Positions 43,787-53,165 of a stretch of 64,000 bases of DNA are shown here, piece by piece. Below the pieces are notes generated by a model that was given only the letters and a program-made list of their open reading frames with translations, had not been told where the DNA came from and did no database searches. Every line of letters starts with the position of its first letter. Positions within the stretch are counted from its first letter, which is position 1. This stretch comes from JAZKHT01 sp040385245 (GTDB lineage: Bacteria > Pseudomonadota > Alphaproteobacteria > Rhodobacterales > Rhodobacteraceae). The DNA lies in contig JAZKHT010000008.1 of assembly GCA_040385245.1 (NCBI GenBank), forward strand, positions 124,001 through 188,000. Direction: 5' to 3'. The translations under genes were made by a program, and so were the position numbers.

Positions 43787-44592
43787 GCGCGTGCCTCGGC
43801 CAACCGGTTCAGCCCTTCGTCCAGACGGTGACAGGCGGCGGAATGGCCGGGTCCGACCAGTTCGGTCACAGGAACGAGCGTGCGGCAGATGTCCACCGCC
43901 AGCGGGCAGCGGGTGTGAAACTTGCACCCCGGCGGCGGTGCAAGCGGCGAGTGCAGGTCGCCCGTCAGCCGCACCCGGACGCGCGGTCCCTTTCGGTCCA
44001 GTTCGGGCACCGCCGACATCAGGCTTTGCGTATAGGGATGGCGCGGCTGCGACAGGACGGAATTCACCGGCCCCATCTCGACGATTTCGCCCAAGTACAT
44101 CACCGTGACCCGGTCGCTCAAATACCCGATCACCGAAACATCGTGCCAGATGAACAGGTAGGTCAGGCCAGGTTCCTGCTTCAACTCTTGCAGCAGGGCG
44201 ATGATCTGCGCCTGGATCGACACATCGAGCGCGGACACAGGGTCATCGCAGACCACGAATTCGGGGTTTGAAACAAGCGCGCGGGCGATGCCGATGCGCT
44301 GGCGCTGCCCGCCGGAAAACTGGTGTGGATAGCGGTCAAGCTGGTTGGCCTTTCAGCCCCACCCGTTCGATAATGCGGGCGACGATGGCGCGCGCCTCGT
44401 CCCCCGTGGCCAGACCGTGCAGGTGCAGCGGCAGGCCCACGATTTCGGCCACGGTGCGGCGCGGGTTCAGGCTGGCGTAGCGTCCTGAAAGATGATCTGC
44501 ATCCGCCGCCGCATGGTTTTCAGCGCATCCGTCGACAGGGCAGTGATGTCGGTGCCGTCAAAGGGCACACGGCCGGCGGTCGGTTGGTGCAG
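43783..44592 (-). pseudogene. Oligopeptide-type ABC transporter ATPase (dppF/oppF-like), fused and frameshifted
   Basis: Parts of a DppF-like ATPase can be read in three frames: PTAGRVPFDGTDITALS and MRRRMQIIFQD; then YASLNPRRTVAEIVGLPLHLH; then NQLDRYPHQFSGGQRQRIG, DDPVSALDVSIQ, and the C-terminal oligopeptide-transporter zinc-like cap CKFHTRCPLAVDIC. One base seems missing near 44478 (FQDPYASLNPR expected) and one extra near 44353. The Walker A region is gone because the N-terminus is replaced by permease sequence at about 44592. It cannot be functional. Confidence 0.85.
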
Positions 44593-45380
44593 GCGCACGG
44601 TCGGGATCAGCGCGTTCTTCAGCGTGTGCCGGAACAGCACCCGGTGGCGCGACAGGCCCTTGGCATCGGCAAAGGTGACATAGTCCTGACGCAACACCTC
44701 CAGCATGAGGTGCGGGTGACGCGCATCAGGATGGCGGTCATCGGCAACCCCAGCGTGATGGCGGGCAACAGGATGTGGCGCAGCGCATCGCCAAAGGCCG
44801 CCAGATCACCGTGCAGCAGGGTGTCGATCAGCAGAGAGCCGGTGATGGTGGACACCTCGCTGCTATAGCCGATCCGCCCCGACACGGGCAGGATCTGCAG
44901 ATGCACCGCAAACAGCATGATCTGCAGTATGCCGAACCAGAACCCCGGCAGCGACACCCCCAGAAGAGAGCCGACGGTGGCCAGCTGGTCCAGAATGGAA
45001 TTCTTGCGGATCGCGGCCAGCACGCCCAGCGGGATCGCCGCGACCAGGGCCACGATCAACGCGACAAGGCTCAGTTCGATGGTGGCGGGCAGGCGTTCGG
45101 CGATCACGTCACCCACGGGGCGGCGGTGGTAAAAGCTGGTGCCAAAGTCGAATTGCAGCGCATTGCCCAGAAAGATGAAGAACCGCTCCAGCATGGGCCG
45201 GTCAAGGCCAAGACCCCGGCGCAGTTCCGCCTCTTGTTCGGAGGTGATCGACTGATCGCCGATCATTATCTGTACCGGATCGCCGGGTGTCAGGGCCATC
45301 ATCAGAAAGGCGATGGCACTGACCCCCAGCAGGACGGGCACAAGTTGCAGAAATCGTTCAGGGAATTTTCCCAGTCTCAT
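44593..45380 (-). pseudogene. Oligopeptide-type ABC permease (dppB/oppB-like), frameshifted and truncated
   Basis: The first 220 codons from ATG 45380 encode a DppB-type permease: FLQLVPVLLGVSAIAFLMMALTPGDPV, FGTSFYHRRPVGDVI and SLPGFWFGILQIM. At about 44710 a base is missing, since after RVTRTS the expected MLEVLRQDYVTFADAKGLS and LFRHTLKNALIP continue in the next frame. At about 44592 it runs directly into the dppF remnant. The C-terminal end of dppB, and any dppC, dppD and dppF start, have been deleted. Confidence 0.85.
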
Positions 45381-45439
45381 GCCCGCCCCCTTTGTTTATC
45401 GGTCTAATTTTTGCAGGCGTCGTGCAGGTTGATCCACGC

Positions 45440-46427
45440 AAGGCGCAGGTGCCTTGGGCAATATAGCCCATCTGCCAGCCGATCACGGCGCTGGCCGCCC
45501 GCATCACGGTTGAATTCCGCCGTGCGATCCCGCGTACCAGCATCGCGGCCTGTTGCAGGTGCTCAGGGTTGATCCCCGGTCCGGTCACCGGCTCCACATC
45601 AATAGCGGGCAGGGTAGAGCGGTTCAGTTCGATCCTCCAGCGGTCGCCGTCGCGGCACACGATCAGATCGGGGGCGGCGATAGGGGTGACCTCTTCGCAG
45701 AAAGCCGCGCCCGGTTTGGGATTCATCCCGCGCAGGACGCGGATCATCTGTTGCAGGCGGTCGTCGTCGCATCCGCAGCGGAGGGCCAGCAGGTCGAATT
45801 GTCGTTCGGCCAGCAGGTCCAGATTGTCGAGCATGATTGCGAAATCGTCCGTCAGGACATCCGTGTCACGGGCCTAAAGCCGCAGAAATTCGGCCAGCGA
45901 ACGCGCAAAAAGCCCGGCGGGTTCGGCCTGTTGCAACAGGGAAAGGACATGCTCTGCCGCGCCCACCGTGCAGCCACAGGTTCGCGCGATGTCGGACGGC
46001 CGCTGCGACAGCCACCGGCTGGGGTCCAGTGCGGCCAGATTGGCATGGGCGATGGGGTGCAGTGCCGGGTCGCGCACCAGCAGGGTGATCTGCCGCATGA
46101 CATGGGACAGCAGGCCGGGGGAAGCGGCCGGCAGCCAGTCGTCAGACCCGCCGCCCGCACCAGGGGCCACCCCACTGCCACCATCGCGCGCGGCACTGTC
46201 GGGCGGGGTGTGGCGGAAACCGTCCAACCAGTTCAGACTGATCGCCGTTTGCGGGGATGCGATGCGCAGGTGTGGATTGGCCTGCGCCACCAGCACAGCC
46301 ATGTCAGCCAGTTCGTGATTGCCAGCCGCAACAGACCAATGGCCGAGCGCAGATCGTCGGTCATCACAAGCGACTGCGATTTTCTCAGTTCCAGATCGGC
46401 ATGGTTTTGCGTCGTAAACCTTTTGGG
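45440..46427 (-). pseudogene. rpoN: Sigma-54 (rpoN) pseudogene
   Basis: Fragments of sigma-54 are readable in order: the activator-interacting N-terminus (LELRKSQSLVMTDDLRSAIGLLRL), then ELADMAVLVAQANPHL in the next frame, the core-binding part (LLSHVMRQITLLV, AEPAGLFARSLAEFLRL), and MLDNLDLLAERQFDLLAL with IRVLRGMNPKPGAAFCEEV. A base is missing near 46326, and CAG appears to have become TAG at 45874-45876 within one frame. The sequence stops before the HTH and RpoN box, which were lost when it joined the dpp remnant. Another working rpoN must exist if the cell uses sigma-54. Confidence 0.85.
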
Positions 46428-46622
46428 GCGCCTTTGCCGTTTAAGCCTAACCCGGAACGCGCCCCGACGCACGCGTCACGCCGACGCAGCGGGTTGTTGG
46501 ACAGAAAGCTTGCGCCCCAATCGACAGATTGGCCGGGCGCACCTGCCGCAGCGCAAGCCGTTTTCCGCGCTTTTGTCGTCGGGTCAAGAAATGAAATGCC
46601 CGGCATCCGGCAGGGGCGGCTT

Positions 46623-46648
46623 TACATATATTGAAAATCGCATATGTA
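46623..46648 (+). promoter_or_regulatory. Dyad upstream of sulP
   Basis: TACATAT (46623-46629) and ATATGTA (46642-46648) form a perfect 7-base inverted repeat with a 12-base spacer, 50 bases before the sulP start. It is an operator-like element; its regulator is unknown. Confidence 0.45.
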
Positions 46649-46697
46649 GCAGGGAGCGGATGGCAGATGTGCCAACCGTGGCTCTGGCGGAATAGCG

Positions 46698-48467
46698 ATG
46701 ACCCTTAAACCCTTGCGCGCGTATTTTCCCATTCTGGACTGGGGCAAGACCTATGACCGCGCGGCGCTGTCGGGTGATCTGATGGCGGCGGTGATCGTGA
46801 CGATCATGCTGATCCCGCAATCGCTGGCCTATGCGCTGTTGGCCGGGTTGCCGCCCGAGGCGGGGCTTTATGCCTCGATCGCGCCGATCCTGCTTTATGC
46901 GGTGTTTGGTACTAGCAGGGCCTTGGCGGTCGGCCCGGTGGCGGTGGTGTCGCTGATGACGGCAGCGACCATCGGCACGGTCGCGGATCAGGGCTCGATG
47001 GGCTATGCGGTGGCGGCGCTGACGCTGGCGGGGCTGTCGGGGGTAATTCTGCTGGGCATGGGTCTGATGAAGCTGGGGTTCATCGCCAATTTCCTGTCGC
47101 ATCCCGTGATCGCCGGGTTCATCACCGCGTCGGGCATCCTGATCGCGGTCAGTCAGATCAAGCACATCTTTGGGGTTTCCGCCGAAGGGGACACCTTGCC
47201 GGCGATGGTCCTGTCGTTGGTCGCACATCTGCCGGACACCAATGGGATCACCCTTGGCATCGGGGTCGCGGCAATTGCCTTTCTGTTCTGGGTGCGCCGG
47301 GGGATGAAGCCTGCGCTGCGGCGGCGGGGTTTTGGCGCACGGTCTGCCGACATCCTGACCAAGGCCGGACCTGTGGCCGCCGTTGCCGTCACCACGCTGC
47401 TGGTCTGGGGGCTGGGTCTGGACGGCAGCGGCGTGCGCATCGTGGGGGCGGTGCCGCAGGGGTTGCCGCCGCTGACGCTGCCCTCGTTTTCGCTCGATCT
47501 GATCGGGGCGCTGCTGCTGCCTGCGGTTCTGATCTCGATCATCGGCTTTGTCGAATCCATTTCCGTCGCGCAGACGCTGGCCGCCAAGAAACGCCAGCGG
47601 ATCGACCCGGATCAGGAATTGATCGGCCTTGGTGCGGCCAATATCGGCGCGGCGCTGACCGGCGGATACCCGGTAACGGGCGGTTTTGCCCGGTCGGTGG
47701 TCAATTTCGACGCCGGGGCCGAAACGGCGGCGGCGGGAGCGTTCACGGCCATCGGTCTGGGCGTGGCGGCGGTTGCGCTGACGCCGTTCATCTATTTCCT
47801 GCCCATCGCCACCCTGTCGGCCACGATCATCGTCGCCGTGTTGGGGTTGGTCGATTTCTCGATCCTGAAACGCAGCTGGACCTATTCCCGCGCAGACTTC
47901 CTTGCCGTGGCGGTGACGATCCTGCTGACCTTGGGCGTCGGGGTAGAGGCGGGGGTGTCGGCAGGCGTGATCCTGTCCATCGCGCTGCATCTGTATCGGT
48001 CGTCCCGCCCGCATATTGCCGAGGTCGGGCTGGTGCCGGGGACCGAACATTTCCGGAATATCAACCGCCATGCCGTGCTGACCGATCCGAAGGTGCTGAC
48101 CATCCGCATCGATGAAAGCCTCTATTTCGCCAATGCCCGGTTTCTTGAGGATCACCTTTACGACCGCGTCGTGACCGATTGCCCGATCCGTCATGTGGTG
48201 TTGATGTGTTCGGCCATAAACGAGATCGACCTGAGCGCGCTTGAATCGCTTGAGGCGATCAATACGAGACTAAAGGAAATGGGCGTGACGCTGCACCTGT
48301 CCGAGGTGAAGGGGCCAGTGATGGACCGCTTGAAGAAATCGCACTTCCTGCACGATCTGACGGGCAAGGTCTTCCTGTCGCAGTATCAGGCATGGCAGGC
48401 GCTTGTGGGGCCGGGGGCGGATCGGGGCGTCCGGGCTGTCGCAGGCCAGTCTGTCGCAAGGAAGTGA
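46698..48467 (+). CDS. SulP-family anion transporter with STAS domain
   Basis: The 589-residue protein has 10-14 membrane segments with the SulP signatures DLMAAVIVTIMLIPQSLAYALLAGLPPEAGLYAS and FVESISVAQTLAAKKRQ. A cytoplasmic STAS domain follows (about residues 455-565: LTIRIDESLYFANARFLEDHL, LMCSAINEIDLSALESLEAI). It moves sulfate or another anion; substrate cannot be read from sequence. Being near the sox genes, sulfate export or import is plausible. Confidence 0.9.
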   Translation: MTLKPLRAYFPILDWGKTYDRAALSGDLMAAVIVTIMLIPQSLAYALLAGLPPEAGLYASIAPILLYAVFGTSRALAVGPVAVVSLMTAATIGTVADQGSMGYAVAALTLAGLSGVILLGMGLMKLGFIANFLSHPVIAGFITASGILIAVSQIKHIFGVSAEGDTLPAMVLSLVAHLPDTNGITLGIGVAAIAFLFWVRRGMKPALRRRGFGARSADILTKAGPVAAVAVTTLLVWGLGLDGSGVRIVGAVPQGLPPLTLPSFSLDLIGALLLPAVLISIIGFVESISVAQTLAAKKRQRIDPDQELIGLGAANIGAALTGGYPVTGGFARSVVNFDAGAETAAAGAFTAIGLGVAAVALTPFIYFLPIATLSATIIVAVLGLVDFSILKRSWTYSRADFLAVAVTILLTLGVGVEAGVSAGVILSIALHLYRSSRPHIAEVGLVPGTEHFRNINRHAVLTDPKVLTIRIDESLYFANARFLEDHLYDRVVTDCPIRHVVLMCSAINEIDLSALESLEAINTRLKEMGVTLHLSEVKGPVMDRLKKSHFLHDLTGKVFLSQYQAWQALVGPGADRGVRAVAGQSVARK

Positions 48468-48524
48468 TCGGCTGTGTGCCCGGTCCCGCTTGACCTGTCG
48501 CGCGTCAGCCTGCACCCCGGTTGG

Positions 48525-48911
48525 ATGACCCTGCTGCGCCCTCTGTTCATCCTATGTCTGATCGTTGCGGTCCTGCCTTGGGGGGCGCATGGCGGGGCCT
48601 TGGCCGCGCAGTTGCGCCTGCAGCGCGACCTGGGTCACAGCATCGCGCGAACGGACATCACCCAGGAACAGGTCACGCAAGGCGCGTCGTCGCGGGCAAA
48701 TCTGCCGCATACGGCCTATCTCACGCCGCCGCCCAAGCGGTGCCGCATGGCCGGTCTTGTCGGGGGGGCCTGTGGGCCTGACATCGTGTTGCCCGCAGTT
48801 GCGCTGGCGCCGGGCGGTGACGTCTTGTACGCCCCACTGCTGCCCGTGGCCGGGATCTGGTCTGTCGGGGTGACCCTGACCGGGCTGCTGGACCCGCCCC
48901 GCGCAGGCTGA
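48525..48911 (+). CDS. Unknown small secreted protein
   Basis: From the ATG at 48525 the product has 128 residues: a hydrophobic N-terminus (LLRPLFILCLIVAVLPWGAHGGALA) that could be a signal peptide or anchor. The rest is low in recognisable motifs and has two Cys (RCRMAGLVGGACGP). A GTG at 48474 is an alternative start but gives no better leader. It lies between sulP and the L,D-transpeptidase gene. No family is recognised. Confidence 0.5.
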   Translation: MTLLRPLFILCLIVAVLPWGAHGGALAAQLRLQRDLGHSIARTDITQEQVTQGASSRANLPHTAYLTPPPKRCRMAGLVGGACGPDIVLPAVALAPGGDVLYAPLLPVAGIWSVGVTLTGLLDPPRAG

Positions 48912-48968
48912 GCATCGCGACCGCATCTGCGGTCATTCCCGATCCTTCAGCCTTCAGGACCCATCCAG

Positions 48969-49664
48969 ATGATGAACCGTCGTGCCTTTCTGGCCGCAGG
49001 TGCGCTTGCGACCCTGTCCGCCTGCGCCGCCACCCCGAACCCCCCAACCCCGGACGTTGCCCCGCCCCCGGTCTACCCGCCGCTTCCGGCCCATTATGGG
49101 GCGATACTGGACGAACCCTATCCCATTGCGGCCGTGCCCCAAGGGGTGGTGCCGCCGCATCTGTGGCGGCAAGAGGTGGCCAATCCGTTCCCGCTGGACG
49201 CGCCCGGCAGCATTGTCGTCGATCCCGACGCGGGCTTTTTGCACCTGATCGGGTCAGACGGTCTGGCAATGCGCTATGGCGCGGGCACGGGGGCGGCTGC
49301 CTTTGAATGGCAGGGCAACGCGCGGCTGCAATTCTGCCGCGCATGGCCGCGCTGGAAGGTGCCCGCAACCATGATTGCGCGGCGGCCCGAGTTGGAGCCG
49401 TTTTCGGTGGCGAATGGCGGAATGGACCCCGGCCCCGGCAACCCGCTGGGGGCGCGGGCGCTCTATCTGTTCCAGAATGGACAGGACACGTTGTACCGTA
49501 TCCACGGCGCGTGCGAGCCTGAATATCTGGGCAAGGCGGTGTCCTCTGGCTGCATACGTCTGCTGGATCACGACGTGATCGACCTGCACAAACGGGTGCG
49601 CCACGGGGTGACGGTGCGGGTTTTGCCATCGTCCCGGCCTGCCGGGTTGTCGCCAGTCTATTGA
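48969..49664 (+). CDS. L,D-transpeptidase (YkuD domain), lipoprotein
   Basis: The 231-residue protein has a lipobox-like leader (GALATLSACAA, Cys about residue 19) and the YkuD catalytic sequence with YRIHGACEPEYLGKAVSSGCIRLLDHDVIDL, where His and the SSGC Cys are the active residues. It crosslinks peptidoglycan or attaches proteins to it in the periplasm. The proline-rich stretch after the leader is a spacer to reach the wall. Length and motif are complete. Confidence 0.92.
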   Translation: MMNRRAFLAAGALATLSACAATPNPPTPDVAPPPVYPPLPAHYGAILDEPYPIAAVPQGVVPPHLWRQEVANPFPLDAPGSIVVDPDAGFLHLIGSDGLAMRYGAGTGAAAFEWQGNARLQFCRAWPRWKVPATMIARRPELEPFSVANGGMDPGPGNPLGARALYLFQNGQDTLYRIHGACEPEYLGKAVSSGCIRLLDHDVIDLHKRVRHGVTVRVLPSSRPAGLSPVY

Positions 49665-49678
49665 TCCCGGGCGACCAT

Positions 49679-49701
49679 TGGCGGGGAGAACTGCCCCGCC
49701 A
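49679..49701 (+). terminator. Hairpin after the L,D-transpeptidase gene
   Basis: TGGCGGGG (49679-49686) pairs with CCCCGCCA (49694-49701) around a 7-base loop, 15 bases past the stop codon. No T-run follows. Confidence 0.55.
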
Positions 49702-49818
49702 CCCGCGCCATATTTGGGAAACCTGTGTGATTATAGCGCCTTGCATGGTTCAGTTGCCGTGCGTTTCTGGCCCTCTTCACGCCGGTGCCCAAGTTTTGCC
49801 ACAATTAAACTATGTTAA

Positions 49819-49834
49819 TTAAGGAAGTATTAAC
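49819..49834 (+). promoter_or_regulatory. CtrA-type box upstream of the RTX-Hint gene
   Basis: TTAA-GGAAGTA-TTAAC matches the full CtrA consensus TTAA-N7-TTAAC. It sits in an AT-rich patch 58 bases before the ATG at 49892. CtrA controls cell-cycle, motility and surface genes in Alphaproteobacteria. Confidence 0.6.
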
Positions 49835-49891
49835 GAAATTATTCAGACGACCGACCCAGCACAGACCGGGCGGCCAGAGGCGGGCAGCGGA

Positions 49892-52800
49892 ATGGCAACG
49901 TATGTGCTGGGCGGCTATGCGACCGGGTCCATCATCGTCAGCGGTGGGGGCGCGCTTGGCTCTGGCGCGCGTTTCATGCTGGACCCGAACTGGTCGGAGT
50001 CGACCAGCGGTCTGACGATCACGGTCACGGACGACGATGCCAGCTTTGCCGGGTCGTCCTCTGCGGCACTGGATGCCACGCAGACCGGCATCGTGACGAA
50101 CGCGGCGGGATCAGTCGTGGCATCGGGCGCGATCCGGTTGGGCACGGCCTATACGTTCACGGACGCCTCTGGTGCGACGGTGTCGCTTTATCAGGTGATC
50201 GTGGGGTCAACTGTCACGGGCTATGTTTCGACCGCGCAACTGGCCCCCGGTGTGTCGACCGCTGTCACCTCTACCGCCACCACGACGGCAACCGGCGTGT
50301 CTTATGCCAGCCTTGCCGACCCCAGCTATGAACAGGCGGCGGATACGACCATCACCGGCGGGACCGGCAACGATTCATTGCGCGGCGGCGACGGGGCGGA
50401 CACGATCACCGGGGCTGCTGGCAACGACACCATCTATGGCGGCACGGGCGACGATGTCCTGACCGGCGGTTCCGGCACCGACAGCCTGTATGGTGATGAT
50501 GGCAACGACACGTTCATCGTTGGCACGGGCGCGCAGGGCGAAGAGATATTCGGTGGCAGTGGCACGGACGAGATCAGCTTTGCCACCGCAGGTTCAGGTG
50601 TCGATGTCAATTTTTCGCGCTCTGGCGAAGGGACGCAACAGGTATCCGGCGGCACCGAGTCCGACTTTACCTCGATCGAGGTCATCACCGGATCAGACTA
50701 CGCCGATACTCTTGACGGCGATTCAGACAGCGCCGGTCTGACCCTGTCCGGTCTGGGCGGCGCGGATGACATCTTTGGCGGATCGGGTGCGGACCGGCTG
50801 TTCGGCGGCACGGGCGGCGACACGGTCACAGGCGATTCCGGCAACGATCTGCTGGAAGGCGGGGCGGATGCGGATTCGCTTTATGGCGGCAACAACGATG
50901 ACACGCTGTTCGGCGGCACCGGCAACGACCGGCTGGATGGGGGATCAGGCAACGACACGCTGTCAGGGGATGCGGGTGACGATTCCCTTTATGGCGGGTC
51001 GGGGGATGACACCTTTCTGCTGGCCGACGGCGGGGGAACCGACACCATCGCGGGGGGCTTTGACGGCAGCCTTGGCGATATCATCGACACCAGCGCCAGC
51101 GCCTCGAACGCCACTCTGACCTTCAGTGGAACGGGATCGGGCACCATCAGCCTGCCCGGATCCACCACCAGCTTTTCCAGCATTGCCCGCGTGCAGCTTG
51201 GCGCGGGCAACGACAGTGTCACCGGTGGCAGCGGTGCCGACAGTGTCGACGCCGGGGCAGGGGATGACGATCTTTCGGGGGGGGCCGGGGCCGATACGCT
51301 GGCGGGTGGCGCCGGCAACGATACCCTTGCCGGCGGCACGGCCTCTGACAGCCTGTCAGGGGGCGCGGGCGACGATGTCTTTGTCGTCAGGGCCAATGAT
51401 GGCGCTGACACCGTGTCAGGCGACGCGGGCGATGATATGCTGGACATGTCCAGCCAGACCGCGACGATCACAGCCACCTATTCCGGCGACGGCGCAGGCA
51501 ACGCGACATTTTCGGGCGGCAGCGCGCGGTTTACAGGTGTTGAGTCGCTGCGCACTGGGTCGGGCAACGATTCCATCACCGGGGCCGGTGGCAACGACAT
51601 CATCGACGCGGGCGCAGGCAACGACCGCGTGTTCGGCGGGGCGGGGCGTGACAGCCTGTCAGGTGGCACGGGTGCCGATTATCTTGATGGCGGTGCGGAC
51701 AATGACACGCTGGTCGGTGGGGCGGGGGCGGACACGCTGTATGGCGGGTCCGGCCTTGATTTCATCGACTATTCCGCCAGCAACGCGGCGGTGTCGGTCA
51801 ATCTTGCGACGGGGGCCACCTCGGGCGGGGATGCGGCGGGCGATGCGCTGGCCGGGGTGGATGCGATCATCGGGTCCGGCTTCAACGACACGCTTGTCGG
51901 TTTCGACGGCGAGGCGCTGACCGGCGACGACATCTACCAGAACATCATCTACGGCGGCGCGGGCAGCGATTCCATCGACGGTCTAGCGGGCAGCGACAGC
52001 CTGTTCGGCGGGGCCGACAACGACAGCATCTATGGTGGTGTTGGCAATGACACGCTCGACGGTGGCAGCGGCAATGACCTTTTGTCAGGCGGGCTTGGCA
52101 ACGATGCGCTGGACGGCGGGCTTGGCAATGACGCGCTGACGGGCGGCGACGGCAACGATGCGCTTTTCGGCGGGGCGGGCGATGACGTGCTGTCGGGCGG
52201 TACGGGCAATGACAGCCTGACCGGCGGCGAGGGCCGCGATATATTCGAGGTCGGCAGCGGCGGGATCGACCGCATCCTTGACCTTGATCTGACGCTGGTC
52301 GACGGCAGCTTTACCGATCAGCTTGACGTGTCGGACCTTGTCGATGGCAGCGGCAACCCGATCAACTGGCTGGATGTCGTGGTCAGCGACGATGGCGCGG
52401 GCAATGCGCTGCTGACCTTTCCGGGTGGCGAACAGGTCATCCTTGACGGCATCGCCCCCGCCCAGGTGACGGGCGCGCAGTCGCTGAACCGGTTGGGCAT
52501 CCCCTGCTTTGGCACGGGCACCCTGATCCTGACGCCGACAGGGCCGCGCCCGATCGAAACCCTGGCAGCCGGCGATATGGTGATGACGCTGGATCATGGC
52601 GCACAGCCCGTGGTCTGGGTCGGTGCGCGCGATCTGACCTGGACCGACCTTGCCGCCGATCCGCGACTTCGTCCGGTGCGCATCCGCGTGGGTGCCTTGG
52701 GCAACACGGGCGATGTCATCCTGTCGCACAACCACGCCGTCCTGATGGAGATTGACGGAACCGAAAAACTGGTGCGCGCAGGCCATCTGGCGCAGTCGGG

Positions 52801-53107
52801 TGACGGACGTTTTCGCATCGCACAGGGGCGGCGCGCCGTGGGGTATCACCACCTGTTATTGCCGCAGCACGAAATTGTCTTTGCCAACGGCATGGCGTCC
52901 GAAACCCTCTATCCGGGTCCGATGGCCATTGGCGCATTGGGGCAGGACGCGGCCCGCGATATTGCGCGCAAGATGCCCGCGCTGTCCGCCGTTCTGGCCG
53001 GTCTTGCCGATGCCGCAACCCACTACGGCCCCCCCGCGCGCCCCTTTGCGAAGAAGCACGAGGTTATCGGCCTGAAACGCGCAGCACTTGCGGGCAAGGC
53101 GGCCTGA
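49892..53107 (+). CDS. RTX calcium-binding protein with C-terminal Hint domain
   Basis: The 1071-residue protein has no signal peptide. Residues about 150-790 carry many RTX nonapeptides (GGxGxDxLxGG, for example GGTGNDRLDGGSGNDTL), arranged in several blocks split by beta-strand spacers. A Hint-type domain (about 870-1010: CFGTGTLILTPTGPRPIETLAAGDMVMTLD, then SHNHAVLMEI) makes up the C-terminus, as in many roseobacter RTX-Hint proteins. They are exported by type I secretion and cut or sorted by the Hint part. No exporter gene is nearby. The start has AGAGG 14 bases upstream; the CtrA-type box is further up. Confidence 0.88.
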   Translation: MATYVLGGYATGSIIVSGGGALGSGARFMLDPNWSESTSGLTITVTDDDASFAGSSSAALDATQTGIVTNAAGSVVASGAIRLGTAYTFTDASGATVSLYQVIVGSTVTGYVSTAQLAPGVSTAVTSTATTTATGVSYASLADPSYEQAADTTITGGTGNDSLRGGDGADTITGAAGNDTIYGGTGDDVLTGGSGTDSLYGDDGNDTFIVGTGAQGEEIFGGSGTDEISFATAGSGVDVNFSRSGEGTQQVSGGTESDFTSIEVITGSDYADTLDGDSDSAGLTLSGLGGADDIFGGSGADRLFGGTGGDTVTGDSGNDLLEGGADADSLYGGNNDDTLFGGTGNDRLDGGSGNDTLSGDAGDDSLYGGSGDDTFLLADGGGTDTIAGGFDGSLGDIIDTSASASNATLTFSGTGSGTISLPGSTTSFSSIARVQLGAGNDSVTGGSGADSVDAGAGDDDLSGGAGADTLAGGAGNDTLAGGTASDSLSGGAGDDVFVVRANDGADTVSGDAGDDMLDMSSQTATITATYSGDGAGNATFSGGSARFTGVESLRTGSGNDSITGAGGNDIIDAGAGNDRVFGGAGRDSLSGGTGADYLDGGADNDTLVGGAGADTLYGGSGLDFIDYSASNAAVSVNLATGATSGGDAAGDALAGVDAIIGSGFNDTLVGFDGEALTGDDIYQNIIYGGAGSDSIDGLAGSDSLFGGADNDSIYGGVGNDTLDGGSGNDLLSGGLGNDALDGGLGNDALTGGDGNDALFGGAGDDVLSGGTGNDSLTGGEGRDIFEVGSGGIDRILDLDLTLVDGSFTDQLDVSDLVDGSGNPINWLDVVVSDDGAGNALLTFPGGEQVILDGIAPAQVTGAQSLNRLGIPCFGTGTLILTPTGPRPIETLAAGDMVMTLDHGAQPVVWVGARDLTWTDLAADPRLRPVRIRVGALGNTGDVILSHNHAVLMEIDGTEKLVRAGHLAQSGDGRFRIAQGRRAVGYHHLLLPQHEIVFANGMASETLYPGPMAIGALGQDAARDIARKMPALSAVLAGLADAATHYGPPARPFAKKHEVIGLKRAALAGKAA

Positions 53108-53165
53108 CCGTTCTGGATCAAGACACCACAGATACGGGATCTTTCAAGGGCTGTAGGGTTGGGCT

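Noticed and set aside
46623..46648. Third SoxR-type operator before sulP
   Set aside because: The dyad is AT-rich, but its bases do not align with the 28-base element shared by the two sox sites.
46584..48194. 536-codon minus-strand open frame antisense to sulP
   Set aside because: The composition (His, Arg, Gln, Asp rich) is typical of a shadow of a membrane-protein gene and no domain is seen.
50340..52260. Tandem DNA repeats or a CRISPR-like array
   Set aside because: The repetition is explained by RTX nonapeptide codons in one long protein; repeat units vary in sequence and there are no unique spacers.
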